A DNA stretch of 64,000 bases from CBDEUK01 sp965250225 (GCA_965250225.1 CBDFNQ010000031.1:1-64000); one strand, 5' to 3'; numbered from the stretch's first letter, positions 8,140 to 18,276 are shown. Numbers and translations: made by a program. The notes: generated from the letters alone by a model not told the origin.

Positions 8140-8532
8140 TTATTTAAATTCTTTCGCAATTGATGATAAATATATCATTGTAATAATGGCGCCATCAGAC
8201 ATTGCAACAATACTAAAGAGAGTTACCTCAGCAGGGGTCATAACGAGAACGCCCCAGAATGGACTAGCAACAATTGAAGTGATAGATAAAATGATAAATC
8301 CGGTGCGTGCAGCTTTATTAAAAAAGAATAACCCGACCGATACACAAAGCCAGCTTATAAATATAAACCAATAGACTAGTGGTGAATGCGGCAGTACAGA
8401 ACCATAACCGTTGTAATCAAGGATTTGGTACACCTCAGATGAGAGCCACATGTAATCCACATAAGGTAACATCCATAACGCAATAGAAAGTACTGTAGAA
8501 AAAATAAGAATGTATCGGAATATTTTTTTCAT
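8140..8532 (-). CDS. Small four-helix membrane protein, unknown
   Basis: 130 residues with four hydrophobic segments at about 5-23, 50-70, 76-95 and 101-122. The N-terminus is MKKIFRYILIFSTVLS, a signal-anchor type start. No family recognised and no catalytic motif. It precedes the VOC gene closely, suggesting a two-gene operon. Confidence 0.65.
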   Translation of the reverse strand: MKKIFRYILIFSTVLSIALWMLPYVDYMWLSSEVYQILDYNGYGSVLPHSPLVYWFIFISWLCVSVGLFFFNKAARTGFIILSITSIVASPFWGVLVMTPAEVTLFSIVAMSDGAIITMIYLSSIAKEFK

Positions 8533-8599
8533 TGTTTGTTGTTCTCAATCATAAATTGAAATATATTCCTGTTCGATTTGGCAAGCTGAAAACCAGTCA

Positions 8600-9868
8600 T
8601 CAATTATACTGAAAGACGTTATCCATCAGCCGGTCAATAATTATTTTACACTCGCTTAATTGCACAATTGAATAGCGGTTGTTTGTATCTTTATGAATAA
8701 TATCTTTACTATCTATTCTATCTGATGCAGTCAACCCAACAAGAGTGTCAAGCGCCTTGTGCACATTAAAATCCATCTCTTTGTATAAATGAATTTTTAT
8801 TAACTCTTCTATTTCCGTATCAATTTCTTTTTTACTTAATGGTTTTTCGGTGGCGGATAAAACATGCAATACCAGGATCATTTCTTTACATAATTCTTCT
8901 TCTGCTGAATCAATTATTTTATGTATGACTCCGGAGCCAGTGTCCAGACATTTAAAAAACAAAATATCGGTTACATGTTTTAAAAAACTTAAACGCTTGC
9001 TTTTATATTTTATGTATTGCCTACCAGCAAAACCGCCGAGAGCAATACCAATAGATAAAACAGCAGTCAATAATGCATAGATAGCTTTGTTATCCTGTTT
9101 TTCAATATCAAATCCTGTTCCGATATTCATACCGAAGGTAAAAAAAAGAACAGCGCCTGTTAATAATGCAAGACTCGGTATTACTTTTAGCAGCATTGGA
9201 ATCGCTGCGCCAACTGCCGGGATGATCAATATCAACTTATCCTTCAAGGTCATACTGATTTTCAGACTGGGAAATAACATCTCCAGATCGTGATGAGGAA
9301 TATTTTTGTATAAATACAAATATATTCTTCCTGCTCTTAACGTGTCTTCCTCATCGCCTGTTTGTTGCAAATCCTCATTGATATGAAGAAGCACAACCAT
9401 ACGGGTATAATTATCGAAACTTCTGGTTACATTTTTAAACCATTTTTTTTCTGTAATTTTCTGGCGGTTGGTTTCCTGATAAAAAAACGAATATCGTTGG
9501 TAGACACTAAAATCAACTGATGTTTGAACCGGGATTAGAGAGGCTTGATTCAATGCGGCCTGGATTTCGGATTCCTCAATCTTAGTATAATTTGCTGCGA
9601 GTAAGGAATCTGTTAGTGAATCGAGAAATTGATCAGCCTTTCCCTCATCGTCCAGACAAATTTCATCAATATCTGGATCATAGCAACTGTACCCGTCTTT
9701 TAATTTTTCCAGTGTTTCCTGTTCTTTAAGATGAATGTAGGCCAACAAGATCTTGCATAATTGCTGGAAGTGAATGCGATCTTCTTTCTCAAGTGAGCTG
9801 TTTCCCATGCACAGTTCAATTAGACGTGAGCGGCTACAGGGGATGTAATTTTCTGACATATTGATCAC
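8600..9868 (-). CDS. DUF3754 (TMEM143-like) membrane protein
   Basis: 422 residues. The N-terminal half is soluble, with RYSFFYQETNRQKITEKKWFKNVTRSFDNYTRMVVL near 126-160, then KNIPHHDLEMLFPSLKISMTLKDKL near 188-212. Two hydrophobic stretches follow (about 213-250 and 262-282), then a soluble C-terminal region. This order of a conserved segment, LFP..K.TL.DK and paired membrane helices is that of the DUF3754/TMEM143 family, found in bacteria and mitochondria. Biochemical role unknown. No operon partner; the next gene at 10015 is divergent. Confidence 0.65.
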   Translation of the reverse strand: MINMSENYIPCSRSRLIELCMGNSSLEKEDRIHFQQLCKILLAYIHLKEQETLEKLKDGYSCYDPDIDEICLDDEGKADQFLDSLTDSLLAANYTKIEESEIQAALNQASLIPVQTSVDFSVYQRYSFFYQETNRQKITEKKWFKNVTRSFDNYTRMVVLLHINEDLQQTGDEEDTLRAGRIYLYLYKNIPHHDLEMLFPSLKISMTLKDKLILIIPAVGAAIPMLLKVIPSLALLTGAVLFFTFGMNIGTGFDIEKQDNKAIYALLTAVLSIGIALGGFAGRQYIKYKSKRLSFLKHVTDILFFKCLDTGSGVIHKIIDSAEEELCKEMILVLHVLSATEKPLSKKEIDTEIEELIKIHLYKEMDFNVHKALDTLVGLTASDRIDSKDIIHKDTNNRYSIVQLSECKIIIDRLMDNVFQYN

Positions 9869-10014
9869 AGCCCCATGAAATTGGTGCCAGGTTTACTATA
9901 AAAACACATCTGGGTTTTCTCTCCTGTGATAGTGCTGCAAAGCAATAAATTGAGTAAAGATTTTCACATATCTGCCGATAACCCCAAGGTTAACCAGAAC
10001 CTCTTTACATTCAT

Positions 10015-10740
10015 ATGATTAATTTTTTACCCGCAGCAAATTTATACACCCAAAGCAGTAAAGTCCCTCAACAGGCAGTTACGTCCGTTGAACCAGACGT
10101 TACAGAAACCGATAATACGACAGAGAATGAAGCTGAACCTGTTAATAGTATTAAGCCATCAAGCGAATCATCTTCTTCGGCTGGTTCTGAATCCAGATTA
10201 AGCGATGCTGAAAAAAAGCAGATCCAGGAATTAAGAGCCAGGGATCGTGAGGTTCGTGCTCATGAGCAAGCACACGCAGCGGCAGCAGGTGCACTGGCAA
10301 AGGGTGCGCCGGCTTATGAATATCAGAAAGGACCCGATGGGCAACTCTATGCGGTTGGTGGTCATGTTTCGATTGATACTTCAGCGGTTTCCGGTGATCC
10401 AAAGGCCACTCTGGACAAGGCAGGAAAAATTCAACGTGCTGCTCTGGCACCGTCACAACCCTCACAACAGGATCGTGCTGTAGCTGCACAGGCGGCTGCT
10501 TTGGCATCACAGGCAAGGGCTGAGCTTGCACAGGAAAGATCAGCAACACAAGACACATCAAATTCAGAACTCACGACAACAACTGAGGACACACAAGGTG
10601 CTGGCTCAGAAAAAGTGAAAGCAAGATGTGCTGAATGTGGTGGGCAACATAGTTCTGATTCTCACGCTGTAAGTCTGGAGCTAAAAAATACCTTTGATAC
10701 GGGTGAGAGTCAAAATACTCTTTTTGATATTGCTGCTTAA
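10015..10740 (+). CDS. SprA-related putative metalloprotease (CJM1_0395 family)
   Basis: 241 residues. The first 70 are low-complexity, rich in Ser, Thr and Glu. The conserved core near 74-165 carries REVRAHEQAHAAAAG, with an HExxH-like HEQAH metal motif, then YQKGPDGQLYAVGGHVSIDTS and an Ala/Gln-rich helix. A CAEC pair near 203-206 follows. This architecture matches the SprA-related family, whose HExxH suggests a zinc protease, but activity is unproven. No signal peptide is visible. It stands alone, convergent with the amidohydrolase gene at 10745. Confidence 0.8.
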   Translation: MINFLPAANLYTQSSKVPQQAVTSVEPDVTETDNTTENEAEPVNSIKPSSESSSSAGSESRLSDAEKKQIQELRARDREVRAHEQAHAAAAGALAKGAPAYEYQKGPDGQLYAVGGHVSIDTSAVSGDPKATLDKAGKIQRAALAPSQPSQQDRAVAAQAAALASQARAELAQERSATQDTSNSELTTTTEDTQGAGSEKVKARCAECGGQHSSDSHAVSLELKNTFDTGESQNTLFDIAA

Positions 10741-10744
10741 GATA

Positions 10745-11809
10745 TTAATTATTTTTCAATAGTCCAAGCTTACGCGTAAAAACTTCCGGCAATACGCCAT
10801 AGTGTAATTTTAGTTTAATATCACGGTCCCATTTGTTATCAATGCCACTAAGGTTCCAGGTATCAATAATTCCAATATGATGAATGTGATACCAGGGCGA
10901 TACGATTGGGAAGGATTGCAGAGGCCAGTCGGTGCCAAAGATCATTCTCTCCTGAAGACCCGGATGCTGAACTGCTTTTGTCAGATAACCCAGTTTATTG
11001 ATCTGGGTCAGGCTGGAGATATCGGTATACAGATTCGGATAGTTATCAAACATTGGCAGTATACGTTCGAAATTATCTTGTCCTTCTGATTCTCCCGTTG
11101 TTGCAATATGGGCAGCAATGACAGTGACCCCACATTTCAGTGGTAATTTTAGTTTTAACGGATCAGCCAGTTCATCATGTGCATTAGCAAACGATTTTTC
11201 CATGCCAGTGTGGGTTAACAATGGGATATTTAATTCTGCCATACGTTTATAGAACGGAATAAAATCTTTATTCGCTGGATCAATATGCATAATCGAGGGG
11301 ATCCATTTAATTAATACGGCACCTTGTGCATGAACTTTTTCCAGTAATTCAATACTATTTTCACGTTCCGGGTTGATACTCGCACCAAATAATAAATTAG
11401 GATATTTTGCGGTTTCTTTCGCAACAAATTCATTTGCCACATAGAATTGGGTATTTTCTTTATTAAGTAAATGACTGTTTTTATCGATAACACCGTCTAA
11501 GGACAATACAATTGCCTGGTCTACGTATTTTGATTCTGCAATCTTCCCACTGAGTTTTTTAACAACGATTTGATCACCAAATTCCTCTAATTCCTCTTCA
11601 CTGACATTCATCCATTTCATGAAAAAACCAAAACGATAATTATTATGCATTTCATCGTTGATAAAATTTCCAGAATCACCGTAACCCAGGCCTGCAACAT
11701 GGGTGTGCCAATCTATAATATGTTTATTTACTAAATCATTTTCGGGTTGGGCTTGAGTACAGACTCCGACAAATAATATAAACAAAGGGAAAATATATTT
11801 TATTTTCAT
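10745..11809 (-). CDS. Secreted amidohydrolase-family protein
   Basis: 354 residues with a cleavable signal peptide (KYIFPLFILFVGVCTQAQ). The mature part has IIDWHTHVAG, the HxH metal site of the amidohydrolase superfamily, then LLTHTGME near 195, VIAAHIATTGES near 230 and IFGTDWPLQS near 289, where Asp is the usual catalytic residue. It resembles amidohydrolase-2 (metal-dependent TIM-barrel) proteins and probably acts in the periplasm. It begins 5 bases after the stop of the SprT-like gene, so the two form one leftward operon. Substrate unknown. Confidence 0.82.
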   Translation of the reverse strand: MKIKYIFPLFILFVGVCTQAQPENDLVNKHIIDWHTHVAGLGYGDSGNFINDEMHNNYRFGFFMKWMNVSEEELEEFGDQIVVKKLSGKIAESKYVDQAIVLSLDGVIDKNSHLLNKENTQFYVANEFVAKETAKYPNLLFGASINPERENSIELLEKVHAQGAVLIKWIPSIMHIDPANKDFIPFYKRMAELNIPLLTHTGMEKSFANAHDELADPLKLKLPLKCGVTVIAAHIATTGESEGQDNFERILPMFDNYPNLYTDISSLTQINKLGYLTKAVQHPGLQERMIFGTDWPLQSFPIVSPWYHIHHIGIIDTWNLSGIDNKWDRDIKLKLHYGVLPEVFTRKLGLLKNN

Positions 11810-11814
11810 AATAT

Positions 11815-12360
11815 TTAAGCGGTTCGTTGTAATTCTGTTCTACAATGACGGCAACAATATTTTATACCACGTAATGTCCTGTTGTGTCTGATGGTTGTTA
11901 AATAATGAGAACGGCACTGGCAGAGATAATCAAAGAGTTTATAACGTTTTGTTGGTATTCCGGCTAAATCAAAGTTGCAAGTAACACTGGCATTCGCCTT
12001 GAACATCAACATCATGTTTTTCCACTCTTTGCCATGAGGCTTTATATTTGTTATTCCATACAGAACATCGACTAGATAGTGGGCAACTTCATGTGGAATG
12101 GTAACAGAAATATTTTCAGTAAAATATTTAGCAAATAAATATGGGTTGTAGCGAATGATACGCATCTCATTTTTATGGACATACATGCCTGCTGTCCGAC
12201 CTTTTAGATCAAATTGTATTACGATTGGTTGAAAAGAAAATTCAAGCTCATGGCTTGCCCGGCGAATATATTCATCAGTCAATTGCATGACCTGATGCTT
12301 TTGTTGATCGTTTAAAGGCTGATCATTTATAGGGCGATTGTTTATAGATTGTGTGTCCAT
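11815..12360 (-). CDS. SprT-like zinc metalloprotease
   Basis: 181 residues. The catalytic motif TIPHEVAHYLVDVLYG (HExxH) lies near 97-112, followed by KPHGKEWKNMM, the usual third-ligand region of SprT proteins. A C-terminal zinc ribbon is formed by C-x-C (CQC) and CCRHC. SprT/SPRTN relatives are linked to DNA-protein crosslink repair or general proteolysis. The first 30 residues contain near-repeats (NNRPINDQPLNDQQ). Compared with E. coli SprT (about 165) it is slightly longer. Cytosolic. Confidence 0.85.
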   Translation of the reverse strand: MDTQSINNRPINDQPLNDQQKHQVMQLTDEYIRRASHELEFSFQPIVIQFDLKGRTAGMYVHKNEMRIIRYNPYLFAKYFTENISVTIPHEVAHYLVDVLYGITNIKPHGKEWKNMMLMFKANASVTCNFDLAGIPTKRYKLFDYLCQCRSHYLTTIRHNRTLRGIKYCCRHCRTELQRTA

Positions 12361-12390
12361 TGAATTTTATCATGTCCTAAACACAGATTT

Positions 12391-12421
12391 AAGGAAACCC
12401 TGACTTAAATCAGAGTTCCTT
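12391..12421. terminator. Hairpin between M48 protease and sprT-like genes
   Basis: AAGGAAACCCTGA and TCAGAGTTCCTT form an 11-12 bp imperfect stem with a CTTAAA loop, just after the M48 protease stop. The tail is only weakly U-rich on either strand, so terminator function is likely but not certain. Confidence 0.45.
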
Positions 12422-12436
12422 GAAATCATAAAAAGA

Positions 12437-14014
12437 TTAATTTGCTAAACTTGCTTTGACGACAGCAACACGGGTGCGTGATGCATATTCTGGATTCACT
12501 AACAGACTGGTCTGTATTACCTGGCTTTTACCTGCGGCCAATGTTCCGTTTAGTTGTTGTTGTGTCTGTCGCACTTTCCCAGCTGTATCAATATATTGAA
12601 CTGCGACAATAATATTGTTCACATTGCGTGGAGTGGAATTGGTAATTTGCAATTGTAATGTTGAATTTTGTGTGAGCCCATAACGCGTTTTTATGTAGGC
12701 GCCTGGATTAGACGGCAGATCCAGTTCTACCAGTGATCCATATGCTGTCTGACCTGCTTCATTTTTTTGTCCTGCCGCTTTGCTGTAATAACCTTTGGCT
12801 TGAGTCAGTTGTCCTTGTGTGCGAGCGATATTGCCGAGAGAATTATAGGCATTCGCTGTGGGTAATAATTGTAGACTACGATCAAGATAGCGTTTGGCAC
12901 TGACCTTGTCTCCCAGTTTTTCACTGACCAGACCATTTTGTAAATAATAGTAAAAGAAATCATTATTCAGGTTAATTGCTTTGTCATAATGTGTCTGCGC
13001 TACATTGAGGTTATTTTTTTTATGTTCAATATCACCCAGTAGCGAATGAAAATGACCTTCATTGGGTTCAATTGATATAGCTTTGTTTGTCAGGGTTTTT
13101 GCCTGGGCAGCATTACCATCGACAAATGCTTTTTGTGCTTCTTCGTATGCATCATAGGCTGGTTTGGTTTTAAACAAGTGTGCCATCCTTTTCTGATATT
13201 GTTCTTTTCCTGTTTCTCCTCCTTTGGCGAGGGCAGCAGCATCTGCGATATTATTTTTAACACGCTCTGCAGATGGTGGGTGACTGGCAAACATGCCAGA
13301 AATAAAATCCTGTCTGCGGCCTTCTGATAATTTTACAAAGGTCTTTTGCAGTTCAACCGCGCCCTGTGGGTCATAACCCGCCCGGCTCATATAATTCATA
13401 CCATAATGATCCGATTCGCGTTCTGCATCACGACCATATTTGGTATTAATCAATTGTGCGCCAATCGTTGCGCCTAACTGGGCAAGATTCGCATATTCCG
13501 TTCCAGAGGTTGCTATGCTCGCGGCAATGATTCCACCCTGTAATAACATGCCACGCTGCATGCCTTTTACGCCGTGTTTGGCTGCGGCATGGACGACTTC
13601 GTGTCCTAATACTGCAGCAAGTTCCGATTCACTTTCCAGTTCAACGAGCAAGCCACGGTTGATTGCAATCTTGCCACCGGGTAATGCCCAGGCATTGGGG
13701 ATGGAATTATTGATAACATTAAATTCATAGGGTAATTTTCGATCGCTGACTGCGGCCAGTCGTTGGCCAACAGAATTCACATAGGCCTCCACCTGAGAGT
13801 CTGCAACGTAGTCACCACCTTGTGATTGACGTGAAGGACTGTATTGTTCCTTGCCTACATTTAACTCCCAATCTTCTGATAATAAACTCAGCTCATTTTT
13901 ACCAGTGACCGGATTAGCCGAACATCCTGCGACCAGCAGTAATACGACAAGGCAGAGATGTTGTCCCAATAATTTATGGTAGGTAGAAATCGTGCTTAAT
14001 GACATGGTTTGCAT
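12437..14014 (-). CDS. M48 metalloprotease lipoprotein with TPR repeats (BepA-like)
   Basis: 525 residues. A lipoprotein signal peptide ends at LVAGC (Cys31), followed by SANPVTGKNELSLLSE, usual for this group. The zinc motif HEVVHAAAKHG is at about residue 138, with a third ligand in AERESDHYGM near 198. From about 290 to 420 there are TPR-type helical repeats, then a beta-rich C-terminal domain to 525. BepA-like proteases degrade stalled outer-membrane proteins and help LptD assembly in the periplasm. The extra C-terminal domain makes it somewhat longer than E. coli BepA (487). Monocistronic, with a hairpin behind it. Confidence 0.88.
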   Translation of the reverse strand: MQTMSLSTISTYHKLLGQHLCLVVLLLVAGCSANPVTGKNELSLLSEDWELNVGKEQYSPSRQSQGGDYVADSQVEAYVNSVGQRLAAVSDRKLPYEFNVINNSIPNAWALPGGKIAINRGLLVELESESELAAVLGHEVVHAAAKHGVKGMQRGMLLQGGIIAASIATSGTEYANLAQLGATIGAQLINTKYGRDAERESDHYGMNYMSRAGYDPQGAVELQKTFVKLSEGRRQDFISGMFASHPPSAERVKNNIADAAALAKGGETGKEQYQKRMAHLFKTKPAYDAYEEAQKAFVDGNAAQAKTLTNKAISIEPNEGHFHSLLGDIEHKKNNLNVAQTHYDKAINLNNDFFYYYLQNGLVSEKLGDKVSAKRYLDRSLQLLPTANAYNSLGNIARTQGQLTQAKGYYSKAAGQKNEAGQTAYGSLVELDLPSNPGAYIKTRYGLTQNSTLQLQITNSTPRNVNNIIVAVQYIDTAGKVRQTQQQLNGTLAAGKSQVIQTSLLVNPEYASRTRVAVVKASLAN

Positions 14015-14095
14015 CTAACATCCCCTTTAGCGATGTGCTTGAATATTCTTTTGTTTATCTTAAAACATATAGGACAAGGTGTTAATCCAGATGAC

Positions 14096-14656
14096 TCATT
14101 TATTTATGAAAATATCGGAAAAAAGATGTGGAAAATACTGTTGTTTTTCCTTTAGAGTCAGAGAATTCATTGTTTGAATATTATTCTCGGGTATTTTTCC
14201 TGGTTCAGAATAATTTGCAATGGCTGTTTCAAGGCTGCTCTCCCGGAGTATGTGAAAGATTGGATAAGGGGAACGATTAGTAAGATTCTCAGCATCGTCT
14301 GGCGTGGTGCCAGAAAACTGATAATTCGGATGAAAACTGGCAATTTGATATTCACCCTCCCAATCATTATTTTGTAACAACGAATCAACATTATCGAGAA
14401 ACTGGTTATAAATCGTAAAATTTTTTAATAAGACAGGGATGACTAATAATATTGTCTCCAGTTCTTCAGCCGATTTTTGATTGATGAATTCAAGTTCATC
14501 CTGTAATTCCTGTAATAATTCTCTTTCGTTGATGGCTTTGCTGATATAAATCCTTAATAAATTTTCCTTGACTGGCCTGGCCGCGAAAGGACACAGGTTC
14601 AGGCCAAGTACAACCGAGTCCAACCAGGTTTGGATTTCTCCCTCAATGTCAGGCAT
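14096..14656 (-). CDS. DUF1415 family protein
   Basis: 186 residues. Conserved family blocks are visible: WLDSVVLGLNLCPFAARPV near 12-30, IASFHPNYQFSGTTPDDAENLTNRSPYPIFHILRE near 105-140. The NLCPF cysteine and the FHP and NRSPYP motifs are hallmarks. Function is not established; soluble protein. The start overlaps the end of the GIY-YIG gene by 8 bases, so it is the third gene of the DUF2339/GIY-YIG/DUF1415 operon. Confidence 0.88.
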   Translation of the reverse strand: MPDIEGEIQTWLDSVVLGLNLCPFAARPVKENLLRIYISKAINERELLQELQDELEFINQKSAEELETILLVIPVLLKNFTIYNQFLDNVDSLLQNNDWEGEYQIASFHPNYQFSGTTPDDAENLTNRSPYPIFHILRESSLETAIANYSEPGKIPENNIQTMNSLTLKEKQQYFPHLFSDIFINK

Positions 14657-14918
14657 TGATTGATTCTAGCTTTGCTTCAATGAGTTTAAGTTTATCCTTG
14701 CGCGTGAGTTGTTTTATTTCATATTCGCGTTTCGTTGCCTCAGAGCGAGATGCATGAGATTCAGAATAGATGATATTTACCGGGCGGCGCATTCGTGTGT
14801 AAGCGGCCGCTTGTGGACTTTCATTATGTTCCAATACACGTCGCTCGAGATCCGTCGTAATACCAGTATAGAGAGTTTCATCATTACATTTGAGTATGTA
14901 GACAAACCAGTTATTCAT
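14649..14918 (-). CDS. GIY-YIG nuclease-family protein (YhbQ-like)
   Basis: 89 residues, a stand-alone GIY-YIG domain: WFVYILKCNDETLYTGITTDLERRVLEHN carries the VYIL...YTGIT motif with the catalytic-region Arg, and later SRSEATKREYEIKQLTRKDKLKLI gives the conserved Glu. Single-domain proteins of this family (E. coli YhbQ) have weak or unproven nuclease activity. It sits 9 bases after the DUF2339 gene and overlaps the DUF1415 gene. Confidence 0.93.
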   Translation of the reverse strand: MNNWFVYILKCNDETLYTGITTDLERRVLEHNESPQAAAYTRMRRPVNIIYSESHASRSEATKREYEIKQLTRKDKLKLIEAKLESINA

Positions 14919-14927
14919 AAACTTTCT

Positions 14928-17642
14928 TTATCCATTTTTAAGTGTTTCGTTTTTTGGTGGAATCGGTGAGAAGTATCCAATGATCAACATTAATCCACCC
15001 ACACTTAAAAAAGATACGATGCGAGTTACCGTGCCGGAATCATCCAGATCGATTAGAAACAATTTAATGACAACGACTGCCAGCAACCCTGAACCGATAA
15101 ACCATATCTGTCGCAAGTCTTTTTTTGTCGCAAAACCCATTAGGGCAAATGCTGTCAGTGTCCAGATGATTGACATAGATGTCTGAAACAGATCTGAACG
15201 CAACATGGAAGACAGGTTGAAATTCACGTTGCTATAAAAATGAACGCTGTGTGCAATAACAGAATTAAGCCAGACGAAGGCGATAGCTGCCAGAATTGAG
15301 AATGCCATTAATGGGTTGATGTCGATTGGAGCAGGAATTTGTTTCTTCTGCCATAAACGTACCCAGTAAAAGACAGTTGCAAGAGTAATCAACTGAGCAA
15401 TGTCCTGCGGATTTAATACGGGAATATAGGGCAATGGTGATGGGTCGCCTCTTTCACCACAAACTGCAAGAACCCAAAGACAGAGTAATACCATCACCGG
15501 TAGTAATCCTGAGCTAAAATAACTCACTTTATAATTCTTAAAAGGCCATTGTTGCCTGTATGTCAATTGTAATAAATTATTAACCACAAGCGTAGGGATA
15601 ATCCCCCAGAGTAAGTATGCCCATTTACCGAGATTGGTAAACTGCTCAGTTAATGCATCAACCAAACCCCAGGTCGTAATAAATAACAGTAACCAAAGTG
15701 TGATGGAGTGATAAATTTTGAGTAATGTCGCATCCCATTTTTGATCATTGCGAAATAATAATAAATACTGGATCAGAAAGGCCAGTGGCCATGTGATGAA
15801 TCCAAAATTTGAAAATGGATTCTTATCACCTGAAATAATAAAAATGCTAAATAGAAACAACGCCATTAAGGGCAAGTATGCAACAGTGGTTTTTTCTGGT
15901 AGCGACCAATTGAGTCTTTGACCAAGCATGGCAAAACCCATAAAACTCAAGGATGAAAAAATCAATGAGGCATTGATTTCATAGCGATAGGACAAATGAT
16001 AATCTATTTCATAGAAATTAATACCAAACCACCACAGCAGTCCCCAAAAAAGCAGGATCACGGATGAGTATTCTTCAAAATCATATAGCTTTTGTTTATG
16101 ACGAAAATATTGGTAGGCTGAGAAGACACCTGCAATACTGATCATGATTGAGCCAATGTAGATACTATTGACAATGGCAAATTCGGGGTTGATGTGATCA
16201 TTGCGAGCAAGAAAAATAAACGCAGCTGCAAATTGCAATAATAGGCCGAACATTCTCGGTATCAGTCGTTGTTGACGAAGACCGACCCAAAGAATGCCAG
16301 CACCTTCCAGTGCCCACGCAGCTGCTGTCCAGTTTCCATCCAGGGTAAATGGAATTGCCAGACTTAAAAATATAATCCCTAATGCCAAAAAAGAATCTAC
16401 CAGCGTTTGCATGCCTTCGATCTTTTTGTTCCATAATAATTTGACCAGAATTAAATAAATAACACCCATGAATAGTGCAGACCAGGCATGACCGTATTCA
16501 AAATCATTGACTAACTGACTTTGCAGGGCAAAGCCCACCAACGGGGTACCAAAGATTAATGTGCCATCAACAAAGCCTTTTAGTTTTGGTGGTTGGCGAA
16601 AGGCAAAGAGGATTGAGATAGCGACATAAAACAAAAAAAACAAAATCAGAAAGGGTTCCGTACTATTAAAATAGTCGGGCTGATAATAACGTGCGCCCCA
16701 GATCGAGGCGATGACAAACGTGAACATAAACCCAAGCCAGTTAAGGCTGCGCCAGGATTTAAACCAGGCGATAGCAAATATTCCGGCGTTTAAAACGGCA
16801 TAATAACTGAACAAACTGATATGACTGCCCTGACCTGTTGAGGTCAGAATGGGTGCTAAAAATCCACCGACAGTGGCAAATATTGCTAATGACTGGGCAT
16901 TTTGTTTAATGGCTAAAAGGCAGGAACAGATGACTAATAAAAACAGGATTGCGAAGACCATGGGCATGGGTAACAGTTGGTAGCGACCAGCAGCAAACAC
17001 CGTTAAATACAGAACGCCGATACCACCACCTTGAAGCACCAGTGCATACAGTGCATTTTTTATTCGCAAACGCCAACCGATTAATAGTAATGCAATACCA
17101 AATAATGCTATTCCAATCAGTCGCAACTCTATTGGAAACATGTTTTTTTCTGCGGCGTATTTAATCAGGAATGAAATTCCGAAAAACAAAATGATAATAG
17201 CAACCTTTACAACGACATTACCAGAGGTAAAAAAATTCTTGATATAATTGAATCCTTGCTCAATCAGTGTCGGCTCAGAATCTTCGGAAGGACTGGCTGT
17301 CCATTCGTCTGTATGTTGATCATAATTGACCGGATCAAATTCTCTGGCGACTTGTTGAACCGGTTCTTCTATGCGTTCAACAACCTCTTCTGTTTGTGAA
17401 GCCAGTGCTGTATCAACAGTGTCTGGTTCTTGTTCAGGTACAGGTTCTTCAGTTTGTTCGTTGTCTTTTTCAGGAATCGCAGAAAGTAGTTGATGAACGT
17501 TTTTTTCCAGCGCTATGATTCTATCGCGATAGAGGATGACAATACCTGTCAATACGCCGATTGCACCACCAAAAATTGCACCACTGACTTCGTCAATGCT
17601 ACCACCTAGTATTAAACCGATAACTCCAAACAGAGTCTTCAT
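14928..17642 (-). CDS. DUF2339 polytopic membrane protein
   Basis: 904 residues. An N-terminal hydrophobic hairpin is followed by a short coiled coil and an acidic Glu/Pro/Val-rich linker (about 45-120). From about 145 to the C-terminus there are more than 20 hydrophobic segments, the usual DUF2339 arrangement. Motifs such as WTAAAWALEGAGILWVGLRQ near 430-450 are typical. The family is widespread in Gram-negatives; function unproven. First gene of a leftward operon with GIY-YIG and DUF1415 genes. Confidence 0.87.
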   Translation of the reverse strand: MKTLFGVIGLILGGSIDEVSGAIFGGAIGVLTGIVILYRDRIIALEKNVHQLLSAIPEKDNEQTEEPVPEQEPDTVDTALASQTEEVVERIEEPVQQVAREFDPVNYDQHTDEWTASPSEDSEPTLIEQGFNYIKNFFTSGNVVVKVAIIILFFGISFLIKYAAEKNMFPIELRLIGIALFGIALLLIGWRLRIKNALYALVLQGGGIGVLYLTVFAAGRYQLLPMPMVFAILFLLVICSCLLAIKQNAQSLAIFATVGGFLAPILTSTGQGSHISLFSYYAVLNAGIFAIAWFKSWRSLNWLGFMFTFVIASIWGARYYQPDYFNSTEPFLILFFLFYVAISILFAFRQPPKLKGFVDGTLIFGTPLVGFALQSQLVNDFEYGHAWSALFMGVIYLILVKLLWNKKIEGMQTLVDSFLALGIIFLSLAIPFTLDGNWTAAAWALEGAGILWVGLRQQRLIPRMFGLLLQFAAAFIFLARNDHINPEFAIVNSIYIGSIMISIAGVFSAYQYFRHKQKLYDFEEYSSVILLFWGLLWWFGINFYEIDYHLSYRYEINASLIFSSLSFMGFAMLGQRLNWSLPEKTTVAYLPLMALFLFSIFIISGDKNPFSNFGFITWPLAFLIQYLLLFRNDQKWDATLLKIYHSITLWLLLFITTWGLVDALTEQFTNLGKWAYLLWGIIPTLVVNNLLQLTYRQQWPFKNYKVSYFSSGLLPVMVLLCLWVLAVCGERGDPSPLPYIPVLNPQDIAQLITLATVFYWVRLWQKKQIPAPIDINPLMAFSILAAIAFVWLNSVIAHSVHFYSNVNFNLSSMLRSDLFQTSMSIIWTLTAFALMGFATKKDLRQIWFIGSGLLAVVVIKLFLIDLDDSGTVTRIVSFLSVGGLMLIIGYFSPIPPKNETLKNG

Positions 17643-17796
17643 TACAAGGAACTCCTGCTGTTATTTGATTTTATATTCAGCCGATAAAATCTATTTTATA
17701 CCAAAGCTATCAGTATTTTCGAACTATCATCACAGAATCGTAGTTTGAACACTCGAATCTGACCATATATTATTGAATCGATGACTTCAGTTTATA

Positions 17797-18276
17797 ATGA
17801 AAATGGTTATTGATTGGTATCTCACAATTAAAACGCTTCATATCCTGAGCTCCACTATTCTGTTTGGTACAGGATTGGGCATCGTATTCTTTATGTTACA
17901 GTCCTATTTTACTGATAATCTACAGGAAAAATTCTATGCTGCTCGTTATACAGTGTTGGCAGATTATCTGTTCACATTACCAGCAGTAATATTGCAGCCA
18001 CTAACTGGCGTGTGGTTGATCTGGTATGGTGGATATAACTGGATGGATTACTGGATTATTACTTCTTCTATGATTTACATCTTGACAGGTGTTTGCTGGT
18101 TACCTGTTGTCTGGATACAAATACAACTAAAAAAGATACTTGAAGAAAGTGTTACAAACAAAACTACTTTGCCTGTTCGGTATCACAAACTTTTCAATAT
18201 CTGGTTTTGGTTTGGTTGGCCAGCTTTCACAGGTCTAATAGTTATATTCTTTCTCATGGTTATGAAGCCAGTATGA
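17797..18276 (+). CDS. DUF2269 integral membrane protein
   Basis: 159 residues with four membrane segments. The sequence LTIKTLHILSSTILFGTGLG near the N-terminus and LPAVILQPLTGVWLI near 55-70 are typical of DUF2269 proteins, as is the final WFWFGWPAFTGLIVIFFLMVMKP. The His of KTLHILSS is conserved in the family, which is suspected but not shown to be redox or heme related. Its TGA overlaps the ATG of the DUF4166 gene (ATGA at 18273-18276), so the three genes here are translationally coupled. Confidence 0.88.
   Translation: MKMVIDWYLTIKTLHILSSTILFGTGLGIVFFMLQSYFTDNLQEKFYAARYTVLADYLFTLPAVILQPLTGVWLIWYGGYNWMDYWIITSSMIYILTGVCWLPVVWIQIQLKKILEESVTNKTTLPVRYHKLFNIWFWFGWPAFTGLIVIFFLMVMKPV

Noticed and set aside
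10151..10561. Opposite-strand ORF over the SprA-like gene
   Set aside because: Shadow of a composition-biased gene.
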